Shown in pieces: positions 35,456 through 43,290 of a stretch of DNA of 64,000 bases. The notes beneath the pieces were generated by a model. That model had not been told where the DNA came from. It ran no database searches and was given only the letters and a program-made list of their open reading frames with translations. Where the stretch lies: positions 496,001-560,000 of the forward strand of contig CBDBGT010000005.1 of the NCBI GenBank assembly GCA_965205365.1. Reading direction: 5' to 3'. The number at the start of each line of letters is the position of its first letter. The first letter of the stretch is position 1. This DNA comes from JALZUR01 sp965205365. GTDB lineage: Bacteria; Bdellovibrionota; Bdellovibrionia; Bdellovibrionales; UBA1609. The position numbers were made by a program, and so were the translations under genes.

Positions 35456-38400
35456 ATGAAAGCTTTAACTTTATTTACAGTTTTATTATGGACGTTTTCT
35501 TCCTTGGCTGTGCCAAGTTCTTTTGTCTTTCAAGGTCAAATTATAAAACCCAATGGGGAAGCCTTAGAAGATAATAATGTTAACTTTATTCTTAAAATCC
35601 TATCTCCCCTAAACCACTGCCTCCTCTATGAAGAAACCTTCACCCTTAATATGACAGACTCAAAGGGAGTGTTTAACCTAAGTGTTGGGTCTGGCACAAC
35701 CACAGGAAATGGTGGCTTAACAAGTTTATCTAAAGCCCTAGACAATTCCTTAAACAACATCACAGGGCTTAACTGTGACTCTGGTTCTTCATACAGTCCA
35801 AGCCTCACTGACACAAGAAAACTTAGAATGACTTTTGATGACGGCAGTGGTCCCCTTACTCTAACAAATGACCACACAATTGAAAGTGTGCCCTATGCTC
35901 AGTATGCTCATAAACTTGGCGGAAAAACACTTCATGACTTTATTCAAGTCAACAGTGGTGTGACACAAAGTAATTTAGAAACTGTGTTTGATAACGGTGT
36001 AAACCAAAGAGAGCTTATGGCTTTAATTGAGGGCCGTTCTAACCAATACTCTCCATTAAGCACTAGTGGAGCTAGTTCTTTACCTAGCTTTTCAAATCCT
36101 CCCCTTAACTCTAAGGCAGGAGATGTTTGGTACAACTCTACAACCAATGAAATCATGTACCACAATGGATCAGTAAACACCGTTGTTGGCCAAGGGAGTG
36201 GAACTGTGACCAGTATCACCACAGGAAGTGGTCTAAGTGGTGGAATCATTACAAACAGCGGTACAATTTCAATTGCCACAGGGGGTGTATTAAACAGTCA
36301 CCTTCAAGGTGGTATCCATGGAAGTAAAATCACAGGAGGAGTTTTACCAGCCTCAGTGGTTCCAACAGGAACTGATGATACAAAGCTTTCTCTTCAAGGG
36401 GGAAGTTTATTAGGTGATCTTAACCTTAATGGAAATGAGGTTTTAAACACAGGTCATATTATGCAAAACCCGAGGAGCACAATGACCCTAGGTTCTTATG
36501 GGAATTTAGAAGAGGCTAGTCTTTTAGGTTCTTTGAGTGCGGGGAATGCTGGAGCCACTTGGTACAATAGTGATTCTGGGGTGCTTAAATACTGGGACGG
36601 TAGTGGTGTAGAAGTGTTAACCACAGTGAGTGTAGGTGTATCAAGTGTTTTAGTGAGTCCCCCGTTAACTTCTTCAGGTGGTAATGATCCAAGAATAGGC
36701 ATAAGCCTTGGTAGGGGTTTATACAACAAGAGTGGAAGTGTGGAGATAGATTTAGACTCTCTTAGTGGTTTAGACTTTAATGGAAATAGGTTAAGAGTAA
36801 AAGCAGGAAGTGGTATAAGACTAACAGGAAGTGGTATAGAGGCAGATACGGGAACGAGTTTAGGTCAGTTAATGAGAGTAGACAGTCTTCCTGTGTGCAC
36901 AAGTGGGGAAAAGATTCAAAGAAACTCTGGAGCCACAGTGACTTATTCTTGTGTGGCTGATGTAGATGAAGACACAAGTCTTTTAGGAAAATCAGCAGGA
37001 GGAGATCTTAGTGGAACTTATCCAAACCCCATTTTAACATCAACAGGGGTGAGTGAGGGAATCTACTTAAAAGTTAGAGTGGACACTAAGGGAAGGGTAA
37101 GAGAGGGCTTAAGTTTATTAGAAGGTGATATACCAAATTTAAGTGGAAGTAAAATCACTTCAGGAACCATTGATACAAATAGATTAAACACAGGAACAGG
37201 GAGCAATGACCTTGTTAAGCTTGATGGTTTATCAAGGTTACCTAGTGTAGATGGGAGTCAGCTTATAAACTTACCAAGTAGTGCTGACAATATGGGAAAT
37301 GGTGAGGCTCAAGAGAATATACATCTTAATGGAAATTATTTAAGTGGAGACGGTGATAATGAGGGAATTAGTGTAGATGCATTAGGAAGGGTTGGAGTGG
37401 GTAAAAGGAATCCTCAAGCATTATTAGATGTTTCTGGAAAAGTAAGGGTAGAAGAGATTTGTGATGAAAGAGGTGGAAACTGTAAGGATGTGTCAACAGG
37501 TTGGGATAGAGGGAGTGTAGGAGCAAACCAAGTGACCAACGTTCCTTTTGGAAATGTTTTAGGCACAGATGTTCAGACTGCTATTAATGAGCTTGATTCT
37601 AAAAAAGTTCCAATAACTAGAGAAATTGCAACAGTTTTAAATAGTGGATTAAGTGGAGGAGGGGATTTATCCACCAACAAGAATTTAAGTGTGGATATTC
37701 ATGGAACTGTAGAAGAGAGTACAGTGAGTGATTTAGACAGTGTTTTAATCCACGATGTATCCCAAAATAGTTTAAAAAAAATAACACAGTCAAATTTTTT
37801 AAATGATTATTTTAAAGGATCTTTAGGAACCAGTTTAGGTGATGCAATGGATGCTGGAGGTGTGCCTAGTTGTGGAGTGGATGAGAAGCTTAGAATGAGT
37901 CAAGGCCCTGTTTATTTATGGTCATGTGTGGTGGATGAGGACACAAGTCTTTTAGGAAAATCAGCAGGAGGAGACCTTAGGGGAACTTATCCAAACCCGA
38001 CTTTAGCATCAACAGGGGTGAGTGAGGGAATTTATTCAAAAGTTAGAGTGGACCCTAAGGGAAGAGTAACAGAGGGTTTAAGTTTATCAGAAAGTGATAT
38101 ACCAAATTTAAGTGGAAGTAAAATCACTTCAGGAACCATTGATACAAATAGATTAAACACAGGAACAGGGAGTAATGACCTTGTTAAGCTTGATAGCTTA
38201 TCAAGGTTACCCAGTGTAGATGGGAGTCAGCTTACAAACTTACCAAGTAGTGCTGACAATATGGGAAATGGTGAGGCTCAAGAGAATATACATCTTAATG
38301 GAAATTATTTAAGTGGAGATGGTGATAATGAGGGAATTAGTGTAAACAGTGATGGTGATGTTTTTGCTTCTAGAAATATTGCTGCTGTGGGGTCTATTAG

Positions 38401-38680
38401 TGGATCTAGTGTTGTACTTTCAAATGGAATAAAAATAGGAACAGAGGAAACTTCTTGTAACAGTGTAAACGAGGGAACTTTAAGGTATAGTGAAAAGAAA
38501 ATGGAGTTTTGTAACGGAAGCGTGTGGAGTGTTTTAGGTGTTGATGATCCATGTCTTGTGTCTTCTTCACTCACCCCCCCCCCCCCCCCCCCTCAGGAAC
38601 CGTGTGTAAAGGTGGAGCAATTTATCTTGGAAGTCTTAGCCCAGGTGCTACCAGTGGTAGTGGAACAGATCACTACATGA
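35456..38680 (+). CDS. Mosaic fibre (trimeric adhesin-like) surface protein, upstream part of a phase-variable gene
   Basis: A 1074-codon frame. Residues 1-18 are a signal peptide (ALTLFTVLLWTFSSLA). SSFVFQGQIIKPNGEALEDN starts the N-terminal domain seen in mosaic adhesive trimer proteins of Bdellovibrio. The shaft then carries phage-tail-fibre-like modules such as GSGTVTSITTGSGLSGG, GKSAGGDLSGTYPNP and RLPSVDGSQLTNLPS, repeated twice. Near the end GTLRYSEKKMEFCNGSVWSV precedes a Pro run encoded by 19 C. After the C run this frame encodes only about 29 unrelated residues to 38680. The frame one base away encodes a real DUF1566 tip. No clear ribosome site precedes the ATG. Prey recognition is inferred from the family. 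Confidence 0.85.
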   Translation: MKALTLFTVLLWTFSSLAVPSSFVFQGQIIKPNGEALEDNNVNFILKILSPLNHCLLYEETFTLNMTDSKGVFNLSVGSGTTTGNGGLTSLSKALDNSLNNITGLNCDSGSSYSPSLTDTRKLRMTFDDGSGPLTLTNDHTIESVPYAQYAHKLGGKTLHDFIQVNSGVTQSNLETVFDNGVNQRELMALIEGRSNQYSPLSTSGASSLPSFSNPPLNSKAGDVWYNSTTNEIMYHNGSVNTVVGQGSGTVTSITTGSGLSGGIITNSGTISIATGGVLNSHLQGGIHGSKITGGVLPASVVPTGTDDTKLSLQGGSLLGDLNLNGNEVLNTGHIMQNPRSTMTLGSYGNLEEASLLGSLSAGNAGATWYNSDSGVLKYWDGSGVEVLTTVSVGVSSVLVSPPLTSSGGNDPRIGISLGRGLYNKSGSVEIDLDSLSGLDFNGNRLRVKAGSGIRLTGSGIEADTGTSLGQLMRVDSLPVCTSGEKIQRNSGATVTYSCVADVDEDTSLLGKSAGGDLSGTYPNPILTSTGVSEGIYLKVRVDTKGRVREGLSLLEGDIPNLSGSKITSGTIDTNRLNTGTGSNDLVKLDGLSRLPSVDGSQLINLPSSADNMGNGEAQENIHLNGNYLSGDGDNEGISVDALGRVGVGKRNPQALLDVSGKVRVEEICDERGGNCKDVSTGWDRGSVGANQVTNVPFGNVLGTDVQTAINELDSKKVPITREIATVLNSGLSGGGDLSTNKNLSVDIHGTVEESTVSDLDSVLIHDVSQNSLKKITQSNFLNDYFKGSLGTSLGDAMDAGGVPSCGVDEKLRMSQGPVYLWSCVVDEDTSLLGKSAGGDLRGTYPNPTLASTGVSEGIYSKVRVDPKGRVTEGLSLSESDIPNLSGSKITSGTIDTNRLNTGTGSNDLVKLDSLSRLPSVDGSQLTNLPSSADNMGNGEAQENIHLNGNYLSGDGDNEGISVNSDGDVFASRNIAAVGSISGSSVVLSNGIKIGTEETSCNSVNEGTLRYSEKKMEFCNGSVWSVLGVDDPCLVSSSLTPPPPPPQEPCVKVEQFILEVLAQVLPVVVEQITT
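36965..37375 (+). repeat. Direct repeat in the fibre gene, copy 1
   Basis: A 411-base module from GATGAAGACACAAGTCTTTT to GAGGGAATTAGTGTA, nearly identical to 37934-38344 with scattered single-base differences. It encodes DEDTSLLGKSAGGDLSGTYP through the NGNYLSGDGDNEGISV end. Both copies are in the same frame, so recombination between them would delete or add a shaft unit of about 320 codons without breaking the reading frame. Confidence 0.9.
37934..38344 (+). repeat. Direct repeat in the fibre gene, copy 2
   Basis: Same length as copy 1 (411 bases). Differences include AGGGG for AGTGG after GGAGA, and AGCTTA for GGTTTA. The start-to-start distance of 969 bases is a multiple of three, so unequal exchange would keep the fibre in frame. 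Confidence 0.9.
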
Positions 38681-39225
38681 CCACCCCTGGGGGTTGTGGG
38701 GACATTCCATCAGGAAGTGTTTCAGGGGGCTCAGGGTTAAATTCTTATGCATTAAATGATTTTACAGTGACTTGTTCTGGTACGGATAGTTTATTTAAAG
38801 ATTGGAATAATAATACAAGTAATTGGTATAATATTCCAGGGCTAGCAAATTACACATCAACTTATGGAATTGGTCATGGTGAAAGTAACATAGATTTAAA
38901 TTACGGTTCAGCGAATACAGATGTAATTGTTGCTATCACTTTATCGTCTCAAGGGGGCTATCATGCCGCAGCAAGGTATTGTCATAAGCTTGTTTATGGT
39001 GGTTATGATGATTGGCATTTACCTAACCGCTATGAGCTTAATTTAATGTACACAAATCGCTCTGCTCTTCCAGGTTTAAATCAGAGTAGTGTTAGTGGTT
39101 ATTATTGGTCGTCTACGGAGTACCATTATAGTGGCAGTGCGTGGCTCCAGCGGTTTTCTGATGGCTTTCAGACTTACTCCAATAAGGACGATTCTCGACA
39201 TGTTCGTTGTGTACGGAGGTTTTGA
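38551..39225 (+). CDS. Out-of-phase C-terminal tip domain (DUF1566/Lcl-type) of the fibre gene
   Basis: After the C run this frame encodes about 211 residues with the Lcl/DUF1566 pattern: GGYDDWHLPNRYELNLMYTN, then SGYYWSSTEYHYSGSAW, and RHVRCVRRF at the end. Such domains commonly cap surface fibres. An ATG at 38551 opens the frame, but it has no ribosome site and gives no signal peptide. Independent translation is therefore unlikely. It is best read as the continuation of the fibre gene. One more C (20) or two fewer (17) at 38574-38592 would fuse it in frame as Thr, Pro run, SGTVCKGG. In the sequence given it is off. Confidence 0.8.
   Translation: MSCVFFTHPPPPPPSGTVCKGGAIYLGSLSPGATSGSGTDHYMTTPGGCGDIPSGSVSGGSGLNSYALNDFTVTCSGTDSLFKDWNNNTSNWYNIPGLANYTSTYGIGHGESNIDLNYGSANTDVIVAITLSSQGGYHAAARYCHKLVYGGYDDWHLPNRYELNLMYTNRSALPGLNQSSVSGYYWSSTEYHYSGSAWLQRFSDGFQTYSNKDDSRHVRCVRRF
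38574..38592 (+). repeat. Homopolymeric tract of 19 C (candidate slippage switch)
   Basis: Nineteen consecutive C in a genome that is otherwise very AT-rich. It encodes a polyproline hinge between the fibre shaft and the tip. Its length decides which of three frames follows: the short tail ending at 38680, the DUF1566 tip ending at 39225, or a third frame (CTC AGG AAC CGT GTG TAA) that stops within six codons. The count may be affected by sequencing error, as with any long homopolymer. Confidence 0.9.
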
Positions 39226-39266
39226 GGCCTGAAAGGGTTTAGATTATAACAAATCTTAAATTCAAT

Positions 39267-39500
39267 ATGAAAAATAAATTTATTCCTCTCTTTTATAAGC
39301 TGCTTCTAAGGAAAAGATATATTGTTGACACTGTTTTTAGTATTTTAAAAGAAGAGTTTCATCTTAAACATTTAAGGCATCAAGGCCTTAAAAACTTTGT
39401 GGTAAATTTACTTTCAGTGCTAACAGCGTACTGTCTACGTCCAACAAAACCTTTTATTAGGCTTAAAGTGCCCCAAGAAAGACTCTTTCACCAGGTTTAA
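39267..39500 (+). pseudogene. C-terminal remnant of an IS982-family transposase
   Basis: Seventy-seven codons beginning MKNKFIPLFYKLLLRKRYIV and then DTVFSILKEEFHLKHLRH, QGLKNFVVNLLSVLTAYCLR. This matches the end of IS982 transposases (LLRKRFIIETVFDQLK, SRHRS, NFFVNLLAGLIAY). The catalytic upstream two thirds are absent and no inverted ends were found. It lies 42 bases after the tip domain. An IS982 element may once have brought or rearranged the tip module. Confidence 0.75.
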
Positions 39501-39590
39501 AAAGTTTGAATTCAAGTTAGTTAGTTTTTTATTGAGTAATAAAATTGGTTATAAGCACTGTAAGGAGACTTACTTTGTAGTAAGAAAGCT

Positions 39591-40508
39591 TTATTTGTTT
39601 AAGGGGTGGTGCTTATCAAGAGCCTCACTTATATCTGAAAGTTCAAGGTGAGTATATTTTTCCGTTGTAGATATGTTTTTATGTCCTAAAAGCTCTTGAA
39701 GAACTCTTAAGTCACTTCCAGATCTGAGTAGGTGAGTTGCAAAGCTGTGTCTTAAACCATGAGGGCTAATTTTTTTACCAGCAGATAGAAGGCTTCGCTT
39801 TACTACCCAGTCATAGACTGACCGTGTACTTAAGGGAGTGTTGCCATATATAAACTTAAAATTTAATGGTGCAAATAATTTAATTTGTTTAATTATAGTA
39901 TTTGGTATGGCTACTAGGGAGTTTTTTCCACCTTTTTGAAAACTTTTGATTTGGGATTTTTTAAAATTGATATCACTTGTTTTAACGTTGGAGGCTTCTG
40001 TCACACGTAAACCTGCTGTATACATTAAAAGATTAACAAGAAGCTCATTTCTGTATTTATTGTTGTTGCCATTAAAGTCTTTAATGAGGCTGCTAAAGTA
40101 AATCTCTGTTTCTTCATAACTAAAATATTTGGGAAGTGAGCGGTTGTTTTTTCCTATATAAGGCAGTTTGTAAGTAAAATCTTTATTGCACTCACCGGAC
40201 TCAAACATCCATTTGAGAAACCCTCTTAAAGTTGTAAGTCTTCGTTCTTTTGATGCTTTTGAAAGTTTTTTAATGCCTTGTGGAAGGTCAGACATTAAAA
40301 GATTAATAGACACTTTTGATTCATTTAATCTAGTGAGCTTAAGATTTCCATTTTTACATACATATATTGAAGGAAATTCATGGGCTTTAAATATTTCATT
40401 AAGGTCTACTTTTACTCCTTTAAGGCTATTTTTGGAGTAAAATGATAGATTACCTTTGTATTTTAAGTACTTAGATAGATGAAGAGGAGTTATGTCAAAA
40501 ATTGTCAT
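39591..40508 (-). CDS. Tyrosine recombinase (Xer-type integrase family)
   Basis: About 305 residues from the ATG at 40508; a TTG at 40565 would give 324. All catalytic residues are visible: Arg in TAGLRVTEA, Lys in FQKGGKNSLVAIP, HGLRHSFATHLL (His-x-x-Arg), His in LGHKNISTTEKYTHL, and the Tyr there. KKLSKASKERRLTTLRGFLK is the usual core-binding helix. The extreme N terminus is longer and unlike standard XerC/XerD, so it may be a dedicated recombinase. It lies 4.2 kb from the inverted dif-like sites, with only the fibre locus between, pointing toward that locus. It ends 91 bases from the IS982 remnant. Confidence 0.9.
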   Translation of the reverse strand: MTIFDITPLHLSKYLKYKGNLSFYSKNSLKGVKVDLNEIFKAHEFPSIYVCKNGNLKLTRLNESKVSINLLMSDLPQGIKKLSKASKERRLTTLRGFLKWMFESGECNKDFTYKLPYIGKNNRSLPKYFSYEETEIYFSSLIKDFNGNNNKYRNELLVNLLMYTAGLRVTEASNVKTSDINFKKSQIKSFQKGGKNSLVAIPNTIIKQIKLFAPLNFKFIYGNTPLSTRSVYDWVVKRSLLSAGKKISPHGLRHSFATHLLRSGSDLRVLQELLGHKNISTTEKYTHLELSDISEALDKHHPLNK

Positions 40509-40617
40509 TAAGGTTATTGTAATATTTTTTTTAAAAATTAGAAAATTTACTTGCTTATTTTTCAAGCATACTGTATAAAAGTTCTAAGACTATTTCATTT
40601 AGAAAGAAAAAGTCGGG

Positions 40618-40666
40618 AAAAAAAGGGGGATCTGTGAGCATATTGCTCACTGGTCCCCCTTTTTTT
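40618..40666. terminator. Strong bidirectional hairpin terminator
   Basis: Seven A, five G and A (40618-40630) pair with T, five C and seven T (40654-40666). An inner stem GTGAGCA/TGCTCAC (40634-40640, 40644-40650) has a three-base loop. The A-run and T-run make it a rho-independent terminator in both directions. It lies before the sigma54 activator and just outside the recombinase gene start, so it isolates the activator from upstream transcription. Confidence 0.8.
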
Positions 40667-40710
40667 TTGAAACAACGGGATTTTAACAAGACGCTAAAGG
40701 AGCCATTATT

Positions 40711-41772
40711 ATGTCATCAAAAAAACTTCCAGAAGAAGGAAAAAAGTTTATTAAAATGGGTGAAAGTTTTTCAAGAATTCCCCTAGGCCAATCACAACAA
40801 ATACTTTCGGGTAAGGAAATGATATATAAATCTGACGTTATGATTAAGCTAATGGGTATGGTTAATCGAGTGGCTTCATCTAACGCAACAGTCTTAGTTT
40901 TAGGTGAAAGTGGAACAGGTAAAGAGCTAATTGCTCAAGTAATCCATGAAAAATCAACTAGAGCTCATAAGCCATTTGTTGCTATTAACTGTGGAGCTTT
41001 AAGGGAAGCCCTTTTAGAGTCAGAGTTATTTGGTCATGAAAAAGGAGCCTTTACAGGTGCTTATGCTCAAAAAATTGGTTTAATTGAAGTAGCTAACGGT
41101 GGAACTTTATTTTTAGATGAGATTGGTGAGCTTTCACTTGGTATTCAGTCTAAACTTTTAAGGTTTTTACAAGAAGGTGATATGTATAGAGTTGGTGGTA
41201 AAGAAGCTATTAAAGTGGATATTAGATTAATTTCTGCAACAAATAGAAATCTTGAAAAAGGAATTGAAGACGGAGATTTTAGGGAAGATCTTTATTATAG
41301 AATCAACACAATTGTTGTAAACTCCCCGCCATTAAGAAAGAGAAAAGAAGATATTAGACCATTAGTTGATTATTTTTTAACTACTGGATTTCATAGATAT
41401 TTAAATAGGGGTCTAAAGATTTCAGTTGAGGCTTTTGATAAGTTATTAAAATATGATTGGCCGGGTAATATTAGAGAGCTTCAAAATGTTTGTGAAAGAT
41501 TACAAATATTATCTGAAAATGAACTTATTCAAGTCTCAGATCTTCCTGATTTTATAAAGGCCTCAGAAGGAAAGGTTTTAAATGATGATTATAATGTATC
41601 CATAACTCTTCATGAGTTAGAGAGAAGGTATATTTTAAAAGCTTTGAATCATTTTAAGGGTAATAAAACTCAAGCAGCAGGTGCTTTAGGTGTAACAATA
41701 AAAACCCTTTATAATAAGCTTCATGAGTATGGTAAGTTTGATCAATTTGCAATTCATTCAAAAACTAACTAA
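40711..41772 (+). CDS. Sigma54-dependent transcriptional activator without receiver domain
   Basis: A 353-residue enhancer-binding protein. After about 35 N-terminal residues the AAA+ core begins: VLVLGESGTGKELIAQVI (Walker A), EKGAFTGAYAQK (the sigma54-contact loop), GGTLFLDEIGELSLG (Walker B), then EDLYYRINTIVVNSPPLR. The C-terminal Fis-type helix-turn-helix is GNKTQAAGALGVTIKTLYNKL. There is no response-regulator receiver and no FHA, so control must come through an unknown partner or by expression. A GGAG ribosome site (40699-40702) precedes the ATG. It is the second sigma54 activator in the window. Confidence 0.92.
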   Translation: MSSKKLPEEGKKFIKMGESFSRIPLGQSQQILSGKEMIYKSDVMIKLMGMVNRVASSNATVLVLGESGTGKELIAQVIHEKSTRAHKPFVAINCGALREALLESELFGHEKGAFTGAYAQKIGLIEVANGGTLFLDEIGELSLGIQSKLLRFLQEGDMYRVGGKEAIKVDIRLISATNRNLEKGIEDGDFREDLYYRINTIVVNSPPLRKRKEDIRPLVDYFLTTGFHRYLNRGLKISVEAFDKLLKYDWPGNIRELQNVCERLQILSENELIQVSDLPDFIKASEGKVLNDDYNVSITLHELERRYILKALNHFKGNKTQAAGALGVTIKTLYNKLHEYGKFDQFAIHSKTN

Positions 41773-41798
41773 AAAATCATGTAGTCAGTTATGTTTTT

Positions 41799-41845
41799 AA
41801 GGAGGTTTTTTGTAGCGCAGTGCACCTGAACACAGGACCTCTTTT
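41799..41845 (+). terminator. Possible hairpin terminator between the activator and murE
   Basis: AGGAGGT (41800-41806) can pair with ACCTCTT (41837-41843, one G-U pair), followed by TTTT partly within the stem. The loop is long (30 bases) and contains GTGCAC. It is a modest candidate for ending the activator transcript or for a murE leader. Confidence 0.3.
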
Positions 41846-41871
41846 CTTAAGTGATGTAACCTTAGCTCACC

Positions 41872-43275
41872 ATGAAAATGTGTGAGCTTTTTTCTTTTTT
41901 AGAACCCAGTTTTGATGAAGAGGTTTTAGACCTTACTGCAGACACACGTAGAGTTAAAAAGGGAAGTGTATTTTTTTTGCTTCCTCGAGCAAACACTAAA
42001 TTTATTGAGTATTTTGAAAAGTCAAGAAGGGGCTTAGCATTTATTCACAGCTGCCAAGGGTATAAAGATAAAGGAATTTTTGTAGATGATGTTGAAGACT
42101 TATACTCTTCATCTTTAAAAGTTTTTTATAAAAAATCTGTGGAAAAATTAAAAGTTTATGGGGTTACAGGTACAAATGGAAAGACAACCACAGTAGTTAT
42201 GCTTCAGGGTTTACTTGAGCTTTACGGCGTTCCTACTGGTTTATATGGAACTATCCAAAATAGATTTAGGGATAATATTTTACAAACAAATTTAACGTCG
42301 CCAGTAGCTGAGGATTTTTATAGATTTAATAATGAAAATTTTAAAAAAGGTATGAAGGCAGTTGTTTGTGAAATCTCATCTCATGCATTAGATCAAAAAA
42401 GATTGAGCACTCAGTTTTTACATGGAGCTGCCTTTTTAAATTTTTCACAAGACCATTTAGATTACCATAAAACAATGAAACAGTACTTAGACGCAAAGTT
42501 AAAAATAACAACAGATGCATTGAAAAAAAATAGCTTTTTTATACTCTCAAACGAGGTTAAAAAACTTAAGGTTTGGCCACAGTCTTTTATAAAATTAGGT
42601 GAAAAATACGATTTTAAAATTTTAAAAAGAAGTACAAATGGAACAAAATTTGTATTTTTTAAAGGGCGTAATAAGTTAGAGGGAGAGATTCCTCTTTTTG
42701 GGGATTACAATGTTTCAAACTTTTCTATTGCATTAGCAATGCTTTGTGAACACTTTGGTGAAACTTTTTTCCCCGACAAAAGGGTTTTTAAAGATTTTAT
42801 TCAGATTCCAGGTAGAATGGAGCGCTTAGACATTAGCACAGATTCATCAGTATTTATAGATTATAGCCATACACCAGATGCTCTTAAAAAAGCCCTTGAA
42901 ACATTAAATTTGTTTGCAAAAGATAAAAAAATAATTTCTGTGTTTGGTTGTGGTGGGGGTAGAGATAGAGCAAAACGCCCACTTATGGGCAGTATTTCAA
43001 AACATTTAGCTGATGTATCAATTATTACAACTGATAATCCTAGAGAAGAGGACCCAGAAGCAATTGTCAATGATATTTTAGAAGGTATAAAGGGTGAGGT
43101 CTTTATACACCTTGAAAGAGGGCTTGCTATTCAAAAAGCTTTAGAGCTTGGGATAAAAGAGCCTTGTTATATACTTATTGCAGGGAAGGGGCATGAGAAA
43201 ACTCAAGAGATAAAAGGTGTAAAAAAACACTTTTCAGACAGTGGAGAAGTGTTAAAGTTTATTAAAAATAATTAA
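41872..43275 (+). CDS. murE: UDP-N-acetylmuramoyl-tripeptide synthetase MurE
   Basis: Adds the third residue to the peptidoglycan precursor. The 467-residue product has VYGVTGTNGKTTTVVML (ATP binding), EISSHALDQKRL, FLNFSQDHLDYHKTM, and IDYSHTPDALKKAL. The motif DNPR in ITTDNPREEDPEAI marks the meso-diaminopimelate-specific type. No clear ribosome site precedes the ATG at 41872; another ATG lies two codons later. It heads a four-gene block murE-murF-mraY-murD. mraZ, mraW, ftsL and ftsI, which usually come before it, are not present. Confidence 0.95.
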   Translation: MKMCELFSFLEPSFDEEVLDLTADTRRVKKGSVFFLLPRANTKFIEYFEKSRRGLAFIHSCQGYKDKGIFVDDVEDLYSSSLKVFYKKSVEKLKVYGVTGTNGKTTTVVMLQGLLELYGVPTGLYGTIQNRFRDNILQTNLTSPVAEDFYRFNNENFKKGMKAVVCEISSHALDQKRLSTQFLHGAAFLNFSQDHLDYHKTMKQYLDAKLKITTDALKKNSFFILSNEVKKLKVWPQSFIKLGEKYDFKILKRSTNGTKFVFFKGRNKLEGEIPLFGDYNVSNFSIALAMLCEHFGETFFPDKRVFKDFIQIPGRMERLDISTDSSVFIDYSHTPDALKKALETLNLFAKDKKIISVFGCGGGRDRAKRPLMGSISKHLADVSIITTDNPREEDPEAIVNDILEGIKGEVFIHLERGLAIQKALELGIKEPCYILIAGKGHEKTQEIKGVKKHFSDSGEVLKFIKNN

Positions 43276-43290
43276 AATAAAGAGAGTCTA

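Noticed and set aside
35626..36729. Long reverse-strand frames inside the fibre gene.
   Set aside because: They mirror the low-complexity Ser/Gly/Thr coding on the other strand, have no ribosome sites and no family features.
38551..39225. The tip domain as an independent gene starting at the ATG at 38551.
   Set aside because: No ribosome site, no signal peptide, and the first codons overlap the C tract in the shaft coding region. Fusion to the shaft explains it better.
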